Positions 1 to 6,505 of a DNA stretch of 8,161 nucleotides are shown here, piece by piece. The position numbers were made by a program, and so were the translations under genes. The DNA lies in contig JAGHBX010000290.1 in assembly GCA_021160785.1 (NCBI GenBank), forward strand, positions 1 through 8,161, given 5' to 3'. This DNA is from Planctomycetota bacterium (GTDB taxonomy: Bacteria > Planctomycetota > Phycisphaerae > Sedimentisphaerales > Anaerohalosphaeraceae). Below the pieces are notes generated by a model, which was not told where the DNA came from, made no database searches, and worked only from the letters and a program-made list of their open reading frames with translations. Position 1 is the first letter of the stretch. The number at the start of each line of letters is the position of its first letter.

Positions 1-1047
1 GATGCAGTCAAGGCACAGGTGTATGTCTCGTTTGCGGCAGATTCGGCGCAGCATATCGAGATCGTTGAGCATACCCGTCGACGTCTCACAGTGCACCGCC
101 CAGAGCCATCGGATGTCCGGGCTGTTGTCCATGATTTTTTCAATATCATCGGCGGCAAAAGCATCTCCCCACTCCAAGGTGATCGCGTCAAAGTCAAGAC
201 CGAAGCGGTCGGCGCTGTCGATGAGCCTGTTTCCGAATTCTCCGTTGCTCAGGATGAGCCCTCTGCCGCTGCTCAACGACAACTGGCCTGCGATGATATC
301 GTTGGCCATTGTCCCGGAGCCCATGAACATTTCGACGTCTTTGGCGTTGACCAGATTACAAAGAAGCTTCTTCGTCTCGCCGTGAAGATACATAAACTCC
401 TGGCATCGGTGCGAAATGGTTATCTCACTGAACGCCCGACGAACGGAAGGCGCAATATCCACCGGACCCGGCGTCAGGATCACCCGGCCTGTGGAAGGAA
501 TCGTCGAAATCTGTATCGCCGGCTTCCTGGAGCGAGCATAGTTTTCCGTAGTCAGGTACATCGGCTGGAACAGCGCACCCTCCGTGCCCACGACCGGGCC
601 GAATTTGACAAAGCCCATGTGCTCATAGAGCTTCTGCTGCTCGAGGATGCCGGAGATAATCGCAATGTCATGCCCTTTATCGACGCAGTATTGCAGCGTC
701 TCTTTCAGCAGGCCGTGGACTACGCGACTGTGCCGCTTGTTCTTCCTTGTCGTCAGCAGTCGCACTTCACAAAGCGAGCGGTAGGGCGGTAGATGCGATT
801 CAAGGTCGGTCAGCTTCTGTTCCAGTGAAAACGGGCGTTTGCTGCGAATCGCTAACATGCCCAACACCTCATTGTCCTCAACACAGATAATATAGGTATT
901 TTCCTTGTGGAATTTATCCACAAGTATCCCCTGCGGATTTCTCTGATGCTGAGGGATCTCTTCGACAAAGGTCTCGTAGTTGAGCCTGTTGATCTGCTCG
1001 AACTCCCACGGTTCCGTTGCTATCTTGAAAGTATGTGAACTCGCCAT
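1..1047 (-). CDS. GNAT-fold acyltransferase fused to class V PLP-dependent aminotransferase (C-terminus outside window)
   Basis: The frame is open for 349 codons from an ATG at 1047-1045 to the window edge, with no stop. Residues about 8-168 look like a GNAT fold: a beta-strand core ending VLGMLAIRSK (61-70), CEVRLLTTRK (93-102) where acetyl-CoA-binding strand 4 and its loop should lie, and YEHMGF (141-146), a common late GNAT motif. The usual glycine-rich pyrophosphate loop is degenerate (RKNKRHSRVV). Residues about 186-349 are the first half of a class V aminotransferase of the AGXT/PhnW kind: LTPGPV (191-196), the cofactor-phosphate loop GSGTMAND (243-250), HCETSTGMLNDL (319-330), and LCLDCI (344-349) ending with the aspartate expected to contact the PLP ring. 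The Schiff-base lysine should lie beyond the edge. No signal peptide or membrane segment is visible, so it is probably cytosolic. It starts 11 bp after the plsY stop, so the two are probably co-transcribed. An AGGGG at 1056-1060, overlapping the plsY stop region, may serve as ribosome binding site. The substrates are unknown. Domain calls are fairly secure; any joint reaction is inference. Confidence 0.87.
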   Translation of the reverse strand, partial: MASSHTFKIATEPWEFEQINRLNYETFVEEIPQHQRNPQGILVDKFHKENTYIICVEDNEVLGMLAIRSKRPFSLEQKLTDLESHLPPYRSLCEVRLLTTRKNKRHSRVVHGLLKETLQYCVDKGHDIAIISGILEQQKLYEHMGFVKFGPVVGTEGALFQPMYLTTENYARSRKPAIQISTIPSTGRVILTPGPVDIAPSVRRAFSEITISHRCQEFMYLHGETKKLLCNLVNAKDVEMFMGSGTMANDIIAGQLSLSSGRGLILSNGEFGNRLIDSADRFGLDFDAITLEWGDAFAADDIEKIMDNSPDIRWLWAVHCETSTGMLNDLDMLRRICRKRDIHLCLDCI

Positions 1048-1058
1048 GTTGCCTGCCC

Positions 1059-1670
1059 CTACTTTTCACTACCTGATATTGCATTTGCCTTTCGGCGACT
1101 TTGCTGAAAGACTTCCCGTATGTTGGTCCTGTGAGCACATAAAATGATCATCGTAAGCAGGACAACGCCAAGCATGTCCGGCTTCGGATATTTCATAATA
1201 ACTGCGGCAACGGGTAAACTCACAACAGCTAATATCCCGCTGACGATGTATTTTCTGGTAGTGAAATACGACAAGGCGCATACCAGCAAAAGCACGGCAA
1301 GGAGTCGGTAGTCAAAAACCAGCAGAGCCCCCATCAGGACGGCTACTCCTTTTCCTGCGCGAAAGCCCAACTGGACAGGCCAGATATGCCCGGCTACCAC
1401 CGCAAGAACCGCCAGCATGACCGCCCACTGCTCAACGTTCAGTATTTGCGCCAAGGCTACTGCAATTGCCGCCTTGAGGATATCCACCGTCAGCGTAATG
1501 GCGTAGCCGCTCTTGCCTAATGTTCGTGAGACATTCCTTGCCCCGGTGCTGCCGGTTCCGGACTGGCGGATATCTTTTCCCGTGCGCAGCCTGACCAGGT
1601 AGTATCCCGCCGAGATACATCCCAGCAGGTAACTTATACCTATTACAAGAATCTCTTTTCCATAGGTCAT
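1059..1670 (-). CDS. plsY: Acyl-phosphate:glycerol-3-phosphate 1-O-acyltransferase PlsY
   Basis: PlsY moves an acyl group from acyl-phosphate (made by PlsX) to position 1 of glycerol-3-phosphate, giving lysophosphatidic acid, the first committed step of phospholipid synthesis in most bacteria. It is an inner-membrane protein. The 203-residue product has the usual family length and about five hydrophobic segments (roughly 5-26, 56-76, 81-95, 109-135, 142-178). The three family motifs are visible: a variant first motif SGTGSTGARN (37-46), the clear second motif GHIWPVQLGFRAGKGVA (94-110), and the C-terminal HRTNIREVF (180-188). The first motif usually reads GSGNxGATN; here Ser41 replaces the first Asn and Arg45 the Thr. 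The third motif lacks the G-x-E that often follows. The ATG at 1670 is the only sensible start, since an in-frame TGA lies five codons upstream; its Shine-Dalgarno is weak (GCGAG). Two good promoters lie upstream. The aminotransferase fusion follows 11 bp downstream. Confidence 0.94.
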   Translation of the reverse strand: MTYGKEILVIGISYLLGCISAGYYLVRLRTGKDIRQSGTGSTGARNVSRTLGKSGYAITLTVDILKAAIAVALAQILNVEQWAVMLAVLAVVAGHIWPVQLGFRAGKGVAVLMGALLVFDYRLLAVLLLVCALSYFTTRKYIVSGILAVVSLPVAAVIMKYPKPDMLGVVLLTMIILCAHRTNIREVFQQSRRKANAISGSEK

Positions 1671-1720
1671 ATTGGCTCGCTGTCAAACAGTCGGTACGCC
1701 TGGCCGACAAATCCCTGTAG

Positions 1721-1748
1721 ATTCTAACGTGTTTTCAGAATGTTTCAA
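1721..1748 (-). promoter_or_regulatory. Proximal sigma70-type promoter of plsY
   Basis: On the minus strand TTGAAA (1748-1743) is followed after 16 bp by TAGAAT (1726-1721). Each hexamer matches the -35/-10 consensus at five of six positions. A start near 1714 would give a leader of about 44 nt before the plsY ATG. This rests on sequence only; the spacer is one base shorter than the optimum. Confidence 0.6.
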
Positions 1749-1811
1749 CACCTTAAATACTCGCCAGTTCCAATCCCATGTACAAAACGGCAAAGGCTTC
1801 TGCAAAACAGC

Positions 1812-1839
1812 ATTATATGGTACATCGGAGGCTTGGCAA
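1812..1839 (-). promoter_or_regulatory. Distal sigma70-type promoter of plsY
   Basis: On the minus strand TTGCCA (1839-1834; five of six consensus bases) is followed after 16 bp by a perfect TATAAT (1817-1812). Transcription would begin near 1805, leaving a leader of about 135 nt that passes through the proximal promoter to plsY. By hexamers this is the strongest promoter seen in the window. Its -35 box is embedded in inverted repeats (1831-1850), a position where a bound repressor would block polymerase. Confidence 0.65.
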
Positions 1840-1850
1840 GCTTAATTGCC
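1831..1850. repeat. Two overlapping inverted repeats on the -35 box of the distal promoter
   Basis: GCTTG-G-CAAGC (1831-1841) and GGCAA-GCTTAA-TTGCC (1835-1850) are two perfect 5-bp inverted repeats that share bases and would be mutually exclusive if folded. Both overlap the TTGCCA -35 element at 1834-1839. No T tract follows on either strand, so a terminator is unlikely. An operator for a dimeric regulator is possible, but I recognise no known regulator's consensus. Confidence 0.4.
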
Positions 1851-1929
1851 CGTCCACCTCTTACGAACAGCAATTATGGCGGTGTAAACTCCACCCACCG
1901 GCCTGGTTTCAATCAAATTGGAGCGATTT

Positions 1930-1943
1930 AACAGGGACCTGTT
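1930..1943. repeat. 14-bp palindrome downstream of the lipase gene
   Basis: AACAGG-GA-CCTGTT is a perfect inverted repeat with 6-bp arms and a 2-bp centre, beginning 14 bp past the lipase stop. The centre is too small for a full-length hairpin, though a 5-bp stem with a 4-nt loop could form. There is no downstream T run. It could be a protein-binding site, a weak RNA 3' structure, or chance. Confidence 0.35.
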
Positions 1944-1957
1944 AGATGTTGGTTTTG

Positions 1958-3037
1958 TCAATGTTTTTGGGGTCCTTTTCGTCGTGGTCTGAGAAAATCC
2001 AGCCCGAAGGGGGCTTCCTTGAGACGAAGTTTCACGGTTAGATCGCCTTTTTTCAGCGTCAGGCTCTTACGCCAATTTTCCGGGCCTGCCTCCAGGCTCC
2101 GCGCAAAACCGTATTCTGTGCCCTCATGCGATGTAACCACCTTGCTCTTTTTCTCGTCGAAGCGATCGAAGCCGCCGGTAATCGAAGCACAATACCAGCG
2201 GTAGGGAAACTCATGCTCTTTGAACCACGGGTCAATGGCGGTAATGTCAACGTTGATCGTATTAGGCAGGTCCAGTTCGGTGACCTTAAACGTGATGTCT
2301 TTGGTGTAATAGTGCTCGGCGTAGCAGGTTGTTTTCGGCGACCACGCCGCGATATCGGCAATGTCGACCGGGTCCCATCCCGACGGAACGTAGGCATCCA
2401 GATACGTCAGGTGAAACGTCGCAGGAGTAAGTTTTTCACAGATCAGCTTTGCAGCCGAATTGACTGTCCACGAGCCAGCCGAGTGGCCGATCAGATGAAC
2501 GTGCTTGAATCGATTGGGCAGCTTGCTCAGCGCAGCGACAAGCCTGGGACCGGCGATATCGCGTCCATATTTCGCCGCGTCGACGGGGCTGACGACAGCG
2601 GCGCCGCCTTTCCAGTCAAAAAACGCGCACACCCATTCGTTGGGATCGGTTCGCTCGACAAAGGCTTGGGCAATGTCCGCCGGCCAATCGCTTGCGCCTT
2701 TATCGATCCATCCATGGGTGACCACCACGATTTTGTCGGCGCCGGGGCGAATCTTCACGTCGGACGCCACAACCACATTTGGCTCGCCGGCCGACTCCGG
2801 ACCGACAATCATGTACTGCACGACAAATGTGCCGGCGTCTGCAATAGACAGCAGCCCCGACTCATCCATGCTGACTTTGACCGGTGCGTAAAGTTCCTTC
2901 TTCAAGCCCACCGTCTTCATTAACTTGATGACATCCTGGTTCCGCTCGGCCTTTTTGCGGAGTGCGATGGGTACGATAAGCATCAGAGCCAATAGACACA
3001 GCAGCAAAGCAAGCGTTTTCGTTTTGGCCTTTTTCAA
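1958..3037 (-). CDS. Membrane-anchored lipase-like alpha/beta hydrolase (pancreatic-lipase-type motif layout)
   Basis: This is probably a serine esterase acting on acylglycerols or phospholipids outside the cytoplasmic membrane. The 359-residue product begins KKAKTKT, then a hydrophobic stretch at 9-26, and no lipobox, so it is an uncleaved anchor or a signal peptide. THGW (107-110) is the oxyanion-hole HG motif typical of the lipase family. GHSAGS (184-189) holds the nucleophile Ser186. YLDAY (212-216) offers Asp214 as the acid, and EHEFPYRWY (274-282) offers His275 followed by the Pro-aromatic pattern seen after the catalytic His in pancreatic-type lipases. These triad assignments come from motif position. 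The tail after about 325 is basic and unassigned. The start is the TTG at 3037-3035: it is preceded at 6 nt by a strong AAGGGG (3049-3044), and the next in-frame ATG (Met19) would cut the hydrophobic segment. The gene lies 48 bp after the transporter-acyltransferase fusion, in the same reading frame beyond that gene's TAG. It is probably the last gene of the four-gene operon. The substrate is unknown. Confidence 0.85.
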   Translation of the reverse strand: MKKAKTKTLALLLCLLALMLIVPIALRKKAERNQDVIKLMKTVGLKKELYAPVKVSMDESGLLSIADAGTFVVQYMIVGPESAGEPNVVVASDVKIRPGADKIVVVTHGWIDKGASDWPADIAQAFVERTDPNEWVCAFFDWKGGAAVVSPVDAAKYGRDIAGPRLVAALSKLPNRFKHVHLIGHSAGSWTVNSAAKLICEKLTPATFHLTYLDAYVPSGWDPVDIADIAAWSPKTTCYAEHYYTKDITFKVTELDLPNTINVDITAIDPWFKEHEFPYRWYCASITGGFDRFDEKKSKVVTSHEGTEYGFARSLEAGPENWRKSLTLKKGDLTVKLRLKEAPFGLDFLRPRRKGPQKH

Positions 3038-3042
3038 ATAGT

Positions 3043-3052
3043 TCCCCTTCCC
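3043..3052 (-). promoter_or_regulatory. Strong ribosome binding site fixing a TTG start
   Basis: GGGAAGGGGA on the minus strand lies 5 nt (6 nt from the AAGGGG core) before the TTG at 3037-3035. It is the best Shine-Dalgarno in the window, and it supports the TTG as the true start of the lipase. The upstream ATG at 3056-3054 is out of frame and reaches a stop within seven codons. Confidence 0.7.
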
Positions 3053-3085
3053 ATCAAATAAAGTTTTGCGCGCAAGCCTCGGACG

Positions 3086-6000
3086 CTAATCCTGTTGCCG
3101 GGCTGTGTCCTCTCTTGCAGCAAGAGCCAGTTTGCGCAGTCCCATTATGTCTAACTTGCCCGTACCCAAAACAGGTATCGCCTCCACTTTTACGTAGTTG
3201 TCGCGTTTGGGCTTGAATATATTGGGCAGATCGGCATTTGAAATAATCTCGTGAAGTTTGGCGGGGTCGCAGGCCGAACCCACATACAGTACGACTAATT
3301 GCTCGCCTTTTCTGCCGTCGGGGACACTGGTGACCGCCAGGACATGCTCGTGCGCGCCAAGGGCCTTTAGGTATGCTTCCTCGACTTTCAAATGCGGCAC
3401 CATCTCGCCGCCTATCTTGCTGAATCGCGCCAGCCGGTCGGTAATCGTCAGGAAGCCGTCGGCGTCTATGGCGGCGATATCACCTGTATTGTACCACCCG
3501 TCCTGTATGGCTTCGGCGGTTTCATCGGGCATATCGAGATAGCCTAACATCACGTTGGGCCCTTTCACCAGCAGCAGGCCCGGCTCGCCGAGCGGCAAAG
3601 GTGTTTTGTCCTCCGGATCGACGATCTTGACAGCCATTCCGGGAATCGGATGGCCGACAGTGCCTGGCTTGTGGCCCACCTGTTTGATGCCGCCTACCTC
3701 AACATCGAGTACATTCAGCGAAATCAGCGGCGCAAGTTCCGTCACCCCATAACCCTCCAGGGGCAGAACGCCGAATCTCTTTTCGAACGACTCGGCAAGC
3801 CGCACTCTGAGTTTCTCTGCGCCGACAAAAACCAGGCGAAGCGTTGCAAAATCCTCACGCTCGGCGCGTCTGATATAGCTCATGAGAAACGTGGGAGTCG
3901 TAATGATTATAGTGGATTTCTCCCGGCGAACGGTTTGCGCGACAAGCTTGCCGTCAAGAGGGTTTGGAACATAGCTTGCAGAAATGCCGGTCAACAAAGG
4001 CAGCCACATCGTAAACGTCAGGCCGAACGAATGAAAGAAGGGCAGGCCGGCGCAGAAATCATCATTCGGGTATATCTTGAAAATCATGCGTGCGCTCTCG
4101 ACGTTCGAGATGATGTTGTGATGACTCAGCATCACGCCTTTGGGCATGCCGGTGCTTCCGGAAGAAAATATTATGGTCGCCACATCGTCCGCCTTGAAAT
4201 GCGCCGGCCTCGCTAACATTGCCGCGGGCATGAAGCGGGCCTTGATAAATGACTTCCTTTTGACACTGGGCGTGATTTGCTCGATCAGGTCCTCGATAAA
4301 AACAAGGCCCGGCATATTTTCATCCATTTTGAGTTTTTCGAGAAAAGCCCTCGACGAGATGATGCACTTGATACCGCATTTGTCGATGGTATAGTCCCTG
4401 CCCTGGCGGGAGAGAACATAGCTGATGTTCACCGGGACCCTGCCGCCAATTGTCAGCGCCAGATTTGCAAGAACCGCGCCGCACGACGGCGGAAGCAGGA
4501 CGCCGACGTTGGTCTGGCCGTCCGTCAGTTTGTCAATCTCGGTCCCCAGCGCGATCGCCGCGGTAAGAGTTCGTCCATAGTTGAGCTTTTTGCCGACAGG
4601 GTCGCAAATGCACCGACCGGACCAGTTCTTGCGGGCGGACCGAACGAAAAGCTCTCCTAAGGGTTTTCGTTGAGGTTTCAGCGAATTGAAATAATCGCAC
4701 GACAGTTCCATTACCGCCTCACGGATATCGGCGGCGCTGGAGGCGGCGTCCATCTCCTTGCCGAAATGAATCGAGACCGGATAAGGAAAACGCCTGGGCA
4801 GGGTCGAGAGCAGTTGGCCGTGGTAGTAACTGAAAATGCTGCCCCATGCTCCGCCGATATGAACGGGGATCACCGAATAGGGCGTGTTCTTCATGATCTT
4901 CTCGAAGCCGCCCTTGAACCGCTGCAGCAGACCGGTACGCGTTACGCCGCCCTCGGCAAAAATGCAGACAACGTCACCGTCTTTCATAGCCTGGCGGGCC
5001 TGACGCAGGGATTCGGCGATCTTCTTGGGCGGGTCGTCGGTTGAAATCGGTATCGCACGCATCAGCTTGCAGAATGGCTTTAGCCACCATGCGCCGGCTA
5101 TCTTGCGGTCAATCAGAAAGCGGATGCGCCGCTGCTGAGCCGCCGCAAGCAAAGTCCCATCCACCCACGAGACATGATTGGAAACCAGCAGCGTGCCGCC
5201 TTCTGAGGGGACATTTTCGCTTCCGACAACTTTGATGCGGTAGCAAAAACGCGCAAGCAGCACAACAATAAGACGCACCAGGAAATCCGGCAAAATAACA
5301 ATCGTCACAACCGCCAGGGCAAGCGTCAGCACGCCGAGAACAAGAAACGACTGTGCCGCGGAGAATCCCAGGACGGAACTTAGAACATAAAGCAGACCCG
5401 CCGACATCAGCACGCCGATCCAGCTCAGGAATCCCGAAGCGGCAATGACCTCGCCGCGAATCTTCGGGGGACTGCGAAGTTGTATAAACGCCTGAAGCGG
5501 CACAATGAAAAGACCGGCGCTTACACCGGTAAGAAACGTCAATGCGAACACAAGGTGCTTGAATTGCTCGCTGCCGGCAAAAGCCGTCAGGATGGAGCAG
5601 AAGGCAAGCCCGAAAGCCCCCAGGGGGACAATGCCGAATTCGATACTTCGCCCCGACAGGCGTCCTGCCAGATACGAACCCAGACCGATTCCCAATGCCG
5701 CAAAACCAAACAGGTAACCGCTTTGCACCTGGTCATACCCTAATGCCTCTATCCCAAATGCAATAAGGTTAATCTGGAGGAAAGCGCCGATCAGCAGGAA
5801 ATAAGCGGAAGCAAAAACCGCCATCATAAGGTAGCGGTCGCCGCGAACCTCTCTCAGCGGCCTGTAAACATCCTTGAGAAAGAAGATCGAGGCCTTCCTG
5901 CCTCCACCGGCCGGAGCCGTTCGTTCTATACGACAACTGCACAGGGCGCCAACAGCCGCTATGACAACGCATACCAGACCGGCTAAAGCATACCGCTCGC

Positions 6001-6505
6001 CGGTTACCTTTGTCAGAGCCGGGGCCAGCGCAGAGCCGATTACGATGGCAAGATAGGTCAGTCCCTCCAGGAAACTGTTGGCGCGCGAAAGCTGCGCCGA
6101 GCCCACCAGTTCCGGAATAATACCCAATTTTGACGGACCGAAGAAAGCGCTCTGGGTGCACATCAAAAACAGGACAACGCAAACGCCTACCGGACTGTCA
6201 AGATAGAATGCAAGGCAACCAAGGAGCATCACCAATACTTCGGCGGTCTTTGCGATGACCACGATATTCCGCTTGCTGAATCGGTCGGCCAATTTGCCGG
6301 CAAACGGTGTAAACAGCAGAAACGGCACAACAAAGATGGCCGCCACAAGGGATCCGGCGGTACTGGCGCGTTCCTCGCCGAAGACGACGCCAATCAGAAA
6401 GAAGATGCTCAGGAATTTGAAGATGTTGTCGTTCAGCGCTCCCAGAAACTGCGTTGCGTTGAACCATGCAAAGGATCCGCCAAGTTGTAGTGTAACGCGT
6501 TTCAC
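3086..6505 (-). CDS. LplT-like MFS transporter / PlsC acyltransferase / acyl-CoA (ACP) synthetase fusion
   Basis: This 1139-residue inner-membrane protein joins what Escherichia coli splits into LplT (lysophospholipid flippase) and Aas (2-acyl-GPE acyltransferase/acyl-ACP synthetase). Residues about 10-410 are a 12-segment MFS domain with the LplT-type opening LGALNDNIFK (21-30) and motif A GKLADRFSKR (70-79). Residues about 425-605 are PlsC/LPLAT: the catalytic HX4D is NHVSWVD (443-449, His444 and Asp449), and FAEGGVTRTG (516-525) is the acceptor-binding EG motif, with Ala where FPEG is usual. Residues about 615-1130 are the AMP-forming synthetase: P-loop SSGSTGMPKG (781-790), GYGVTE (918-923), YNTGD (1005-1009), DRLARFSKIGGE (1023-1034), and Lys1117 in GTGKLDI as the expected adenylation lysine. 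All key motifs look intact. The likely job is lysophospholipid uptake and re-acylation with fatty acid activated in the same protein. The start is a GTG overlapping the previous gene's stop (TAGTG), implying translational coupling. Exact substrates are inferred. Confidence 0.93.
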   Translation of the reverse strand: MKRVTLQLGGSFAWFNATQFLGALNDNIFKFLSIFFLIGVVFGEERASTAGSLVAAIFVVPFLLFTPFAGKLADRFSKRNIVVIAKTAEVLVMLLGCLAFYLDSPVGVCVVLFLMCTQSAFFGPSKLGIIPELVGSAQLSRANSFLEGLTYLAIVIGSALAPALTKVTGERYALAGLVCVVIAAVGALCSCRIERTAPAGGGRKASIFFLKDVYRPLREVRGDRYLMMAVFASAYFLLIGAFLQINLIAFGIEALGYDQVQSGYLFGFAALGIGLGSYLAGRLSGRSIEFGIVPLGAFGLAFCSILTAFAGSEQFKHLVFALTFLTGVSAGLFIVPLQAFIQLRSPPKIRGEVIAASGFLSWIGVLMSAGLLYVLSSVLGFSAAQSFLVLGVLTLALAVVTIVILPDFLVRLIVVLLARFCYRIKVVGSENVPSEGGTLLVSNHVSWVDGTLLAAAQQRRIRFLIDRKIAGAWWLKPFCKLMRAIPISTDDPPKKIAESLRQARQAMKDGDVVCIFAEGGVTRTGLLQRFKGGFEKIMKNTPYSVIPVHIGGAWGSIFSYYHGQLLSTLPRRFPYPVSIHFGKEMDAASSAADIREAVMELSCDYFNSLKPQRKPLGELFVRSARKNWSGRCICDPVGKKLNYGRTLTAAIALGTEIDKLTDGQTNVGVLLPPSCGAVLANLALTIGGRVPVNISYVLSRQGRDYTIDKCGIKCIISSRAFLEKLKMDENMPGLVFIEDLIEQITPSVKRKSFIKARFMPAAMLARPAHFKADDVATIIFSSGSTGMPKGVMLSHHNIISNVESARMIFKIYPNDDFCAGLPFFHSFGLTFTMWLPLLTGISASYVPNPLDGKLVAQTVRREKSTIIITTPTFLMSYIRRAEREDFATLRLVFVGAEKLRVRLAESFEKRFGVLPLEGYGVTELAPLISLNVLDVEVGGIKQVGHKPGTVGHPIPGMAVKIVDPEDKTPLPLGEPGLLLVKGPNVMLGYLDMPDETAEAIQDGWYNTGDIAAIDADGFLTITDRLARFSKIGGEMVPHLKVEEAYLKALGAHEHVLAVTSVPDGRKGEQLVVLYVGSACDPAKLHEIISNADLPNIFKPKRDNYVKVEAIPVLGTGKLDIMGLRKLALAAREDTARQQD

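Larger units (their letters stand above)
1671..1957. other. Non-coding gap between the lipase and plsY
   Basis: This 287-bp gap is the only long stretch without a gene. It looks more A/T-rich than the flanking genes. It holds two tandem minus-strand promoters, a 14-bp palindrome just past the lipase stop, and overlapping inverted repeats around the upstream -35 box. I found no G/C-rich stem followed by a T tract on the minus strand, so no intrinsic terminator for the lipase gene can be called. Transcripts may run through, end Rho-dependently, or end at a structure I missed. A 63-codon plus-strand open frame (1740-1931) has no Shine-Dalgarno and resembles nothing recognisable, so it is not called as a gene. 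Confidence 0.8.

Noticed and set aside
19..792. 257-codon plus-strand open frame
   Set aside because: It lies antisense to the GNAT-aminotransferase gene, whose minus-strand translation has clear family motifs. The plus-strand product is rich in Arg, His and Gln with no recognisable domain.
1768..1780. Eight-codon leader peptide on the minus strand before plsY
   Set aside because: ATG to TAA gives MGLELASI with no Shine-Dalgarno and no regulatory codon run, so an attenuator cannot be supported.
1740..1931. 63-codon plus-strand open frame in the intergenic gap
   Set aside because: It has no ribosome binding site, no recognisable product, and it overlaps two minus-strand promoters and repeats.
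2126..2923. 265-codon plus-strand open frame
   Set aside because: It is antisense to the lipase with intact catalytic motifs, and its product looks like a shadow translation.
3066..3075. TTGCGCGCAA palindrome in the fusion-lipase gap as a terminator
   Set aside because: The 10-bp palindrome leaves no workable loop and no T tract follows. It is probably chance in a 48-bp gap.
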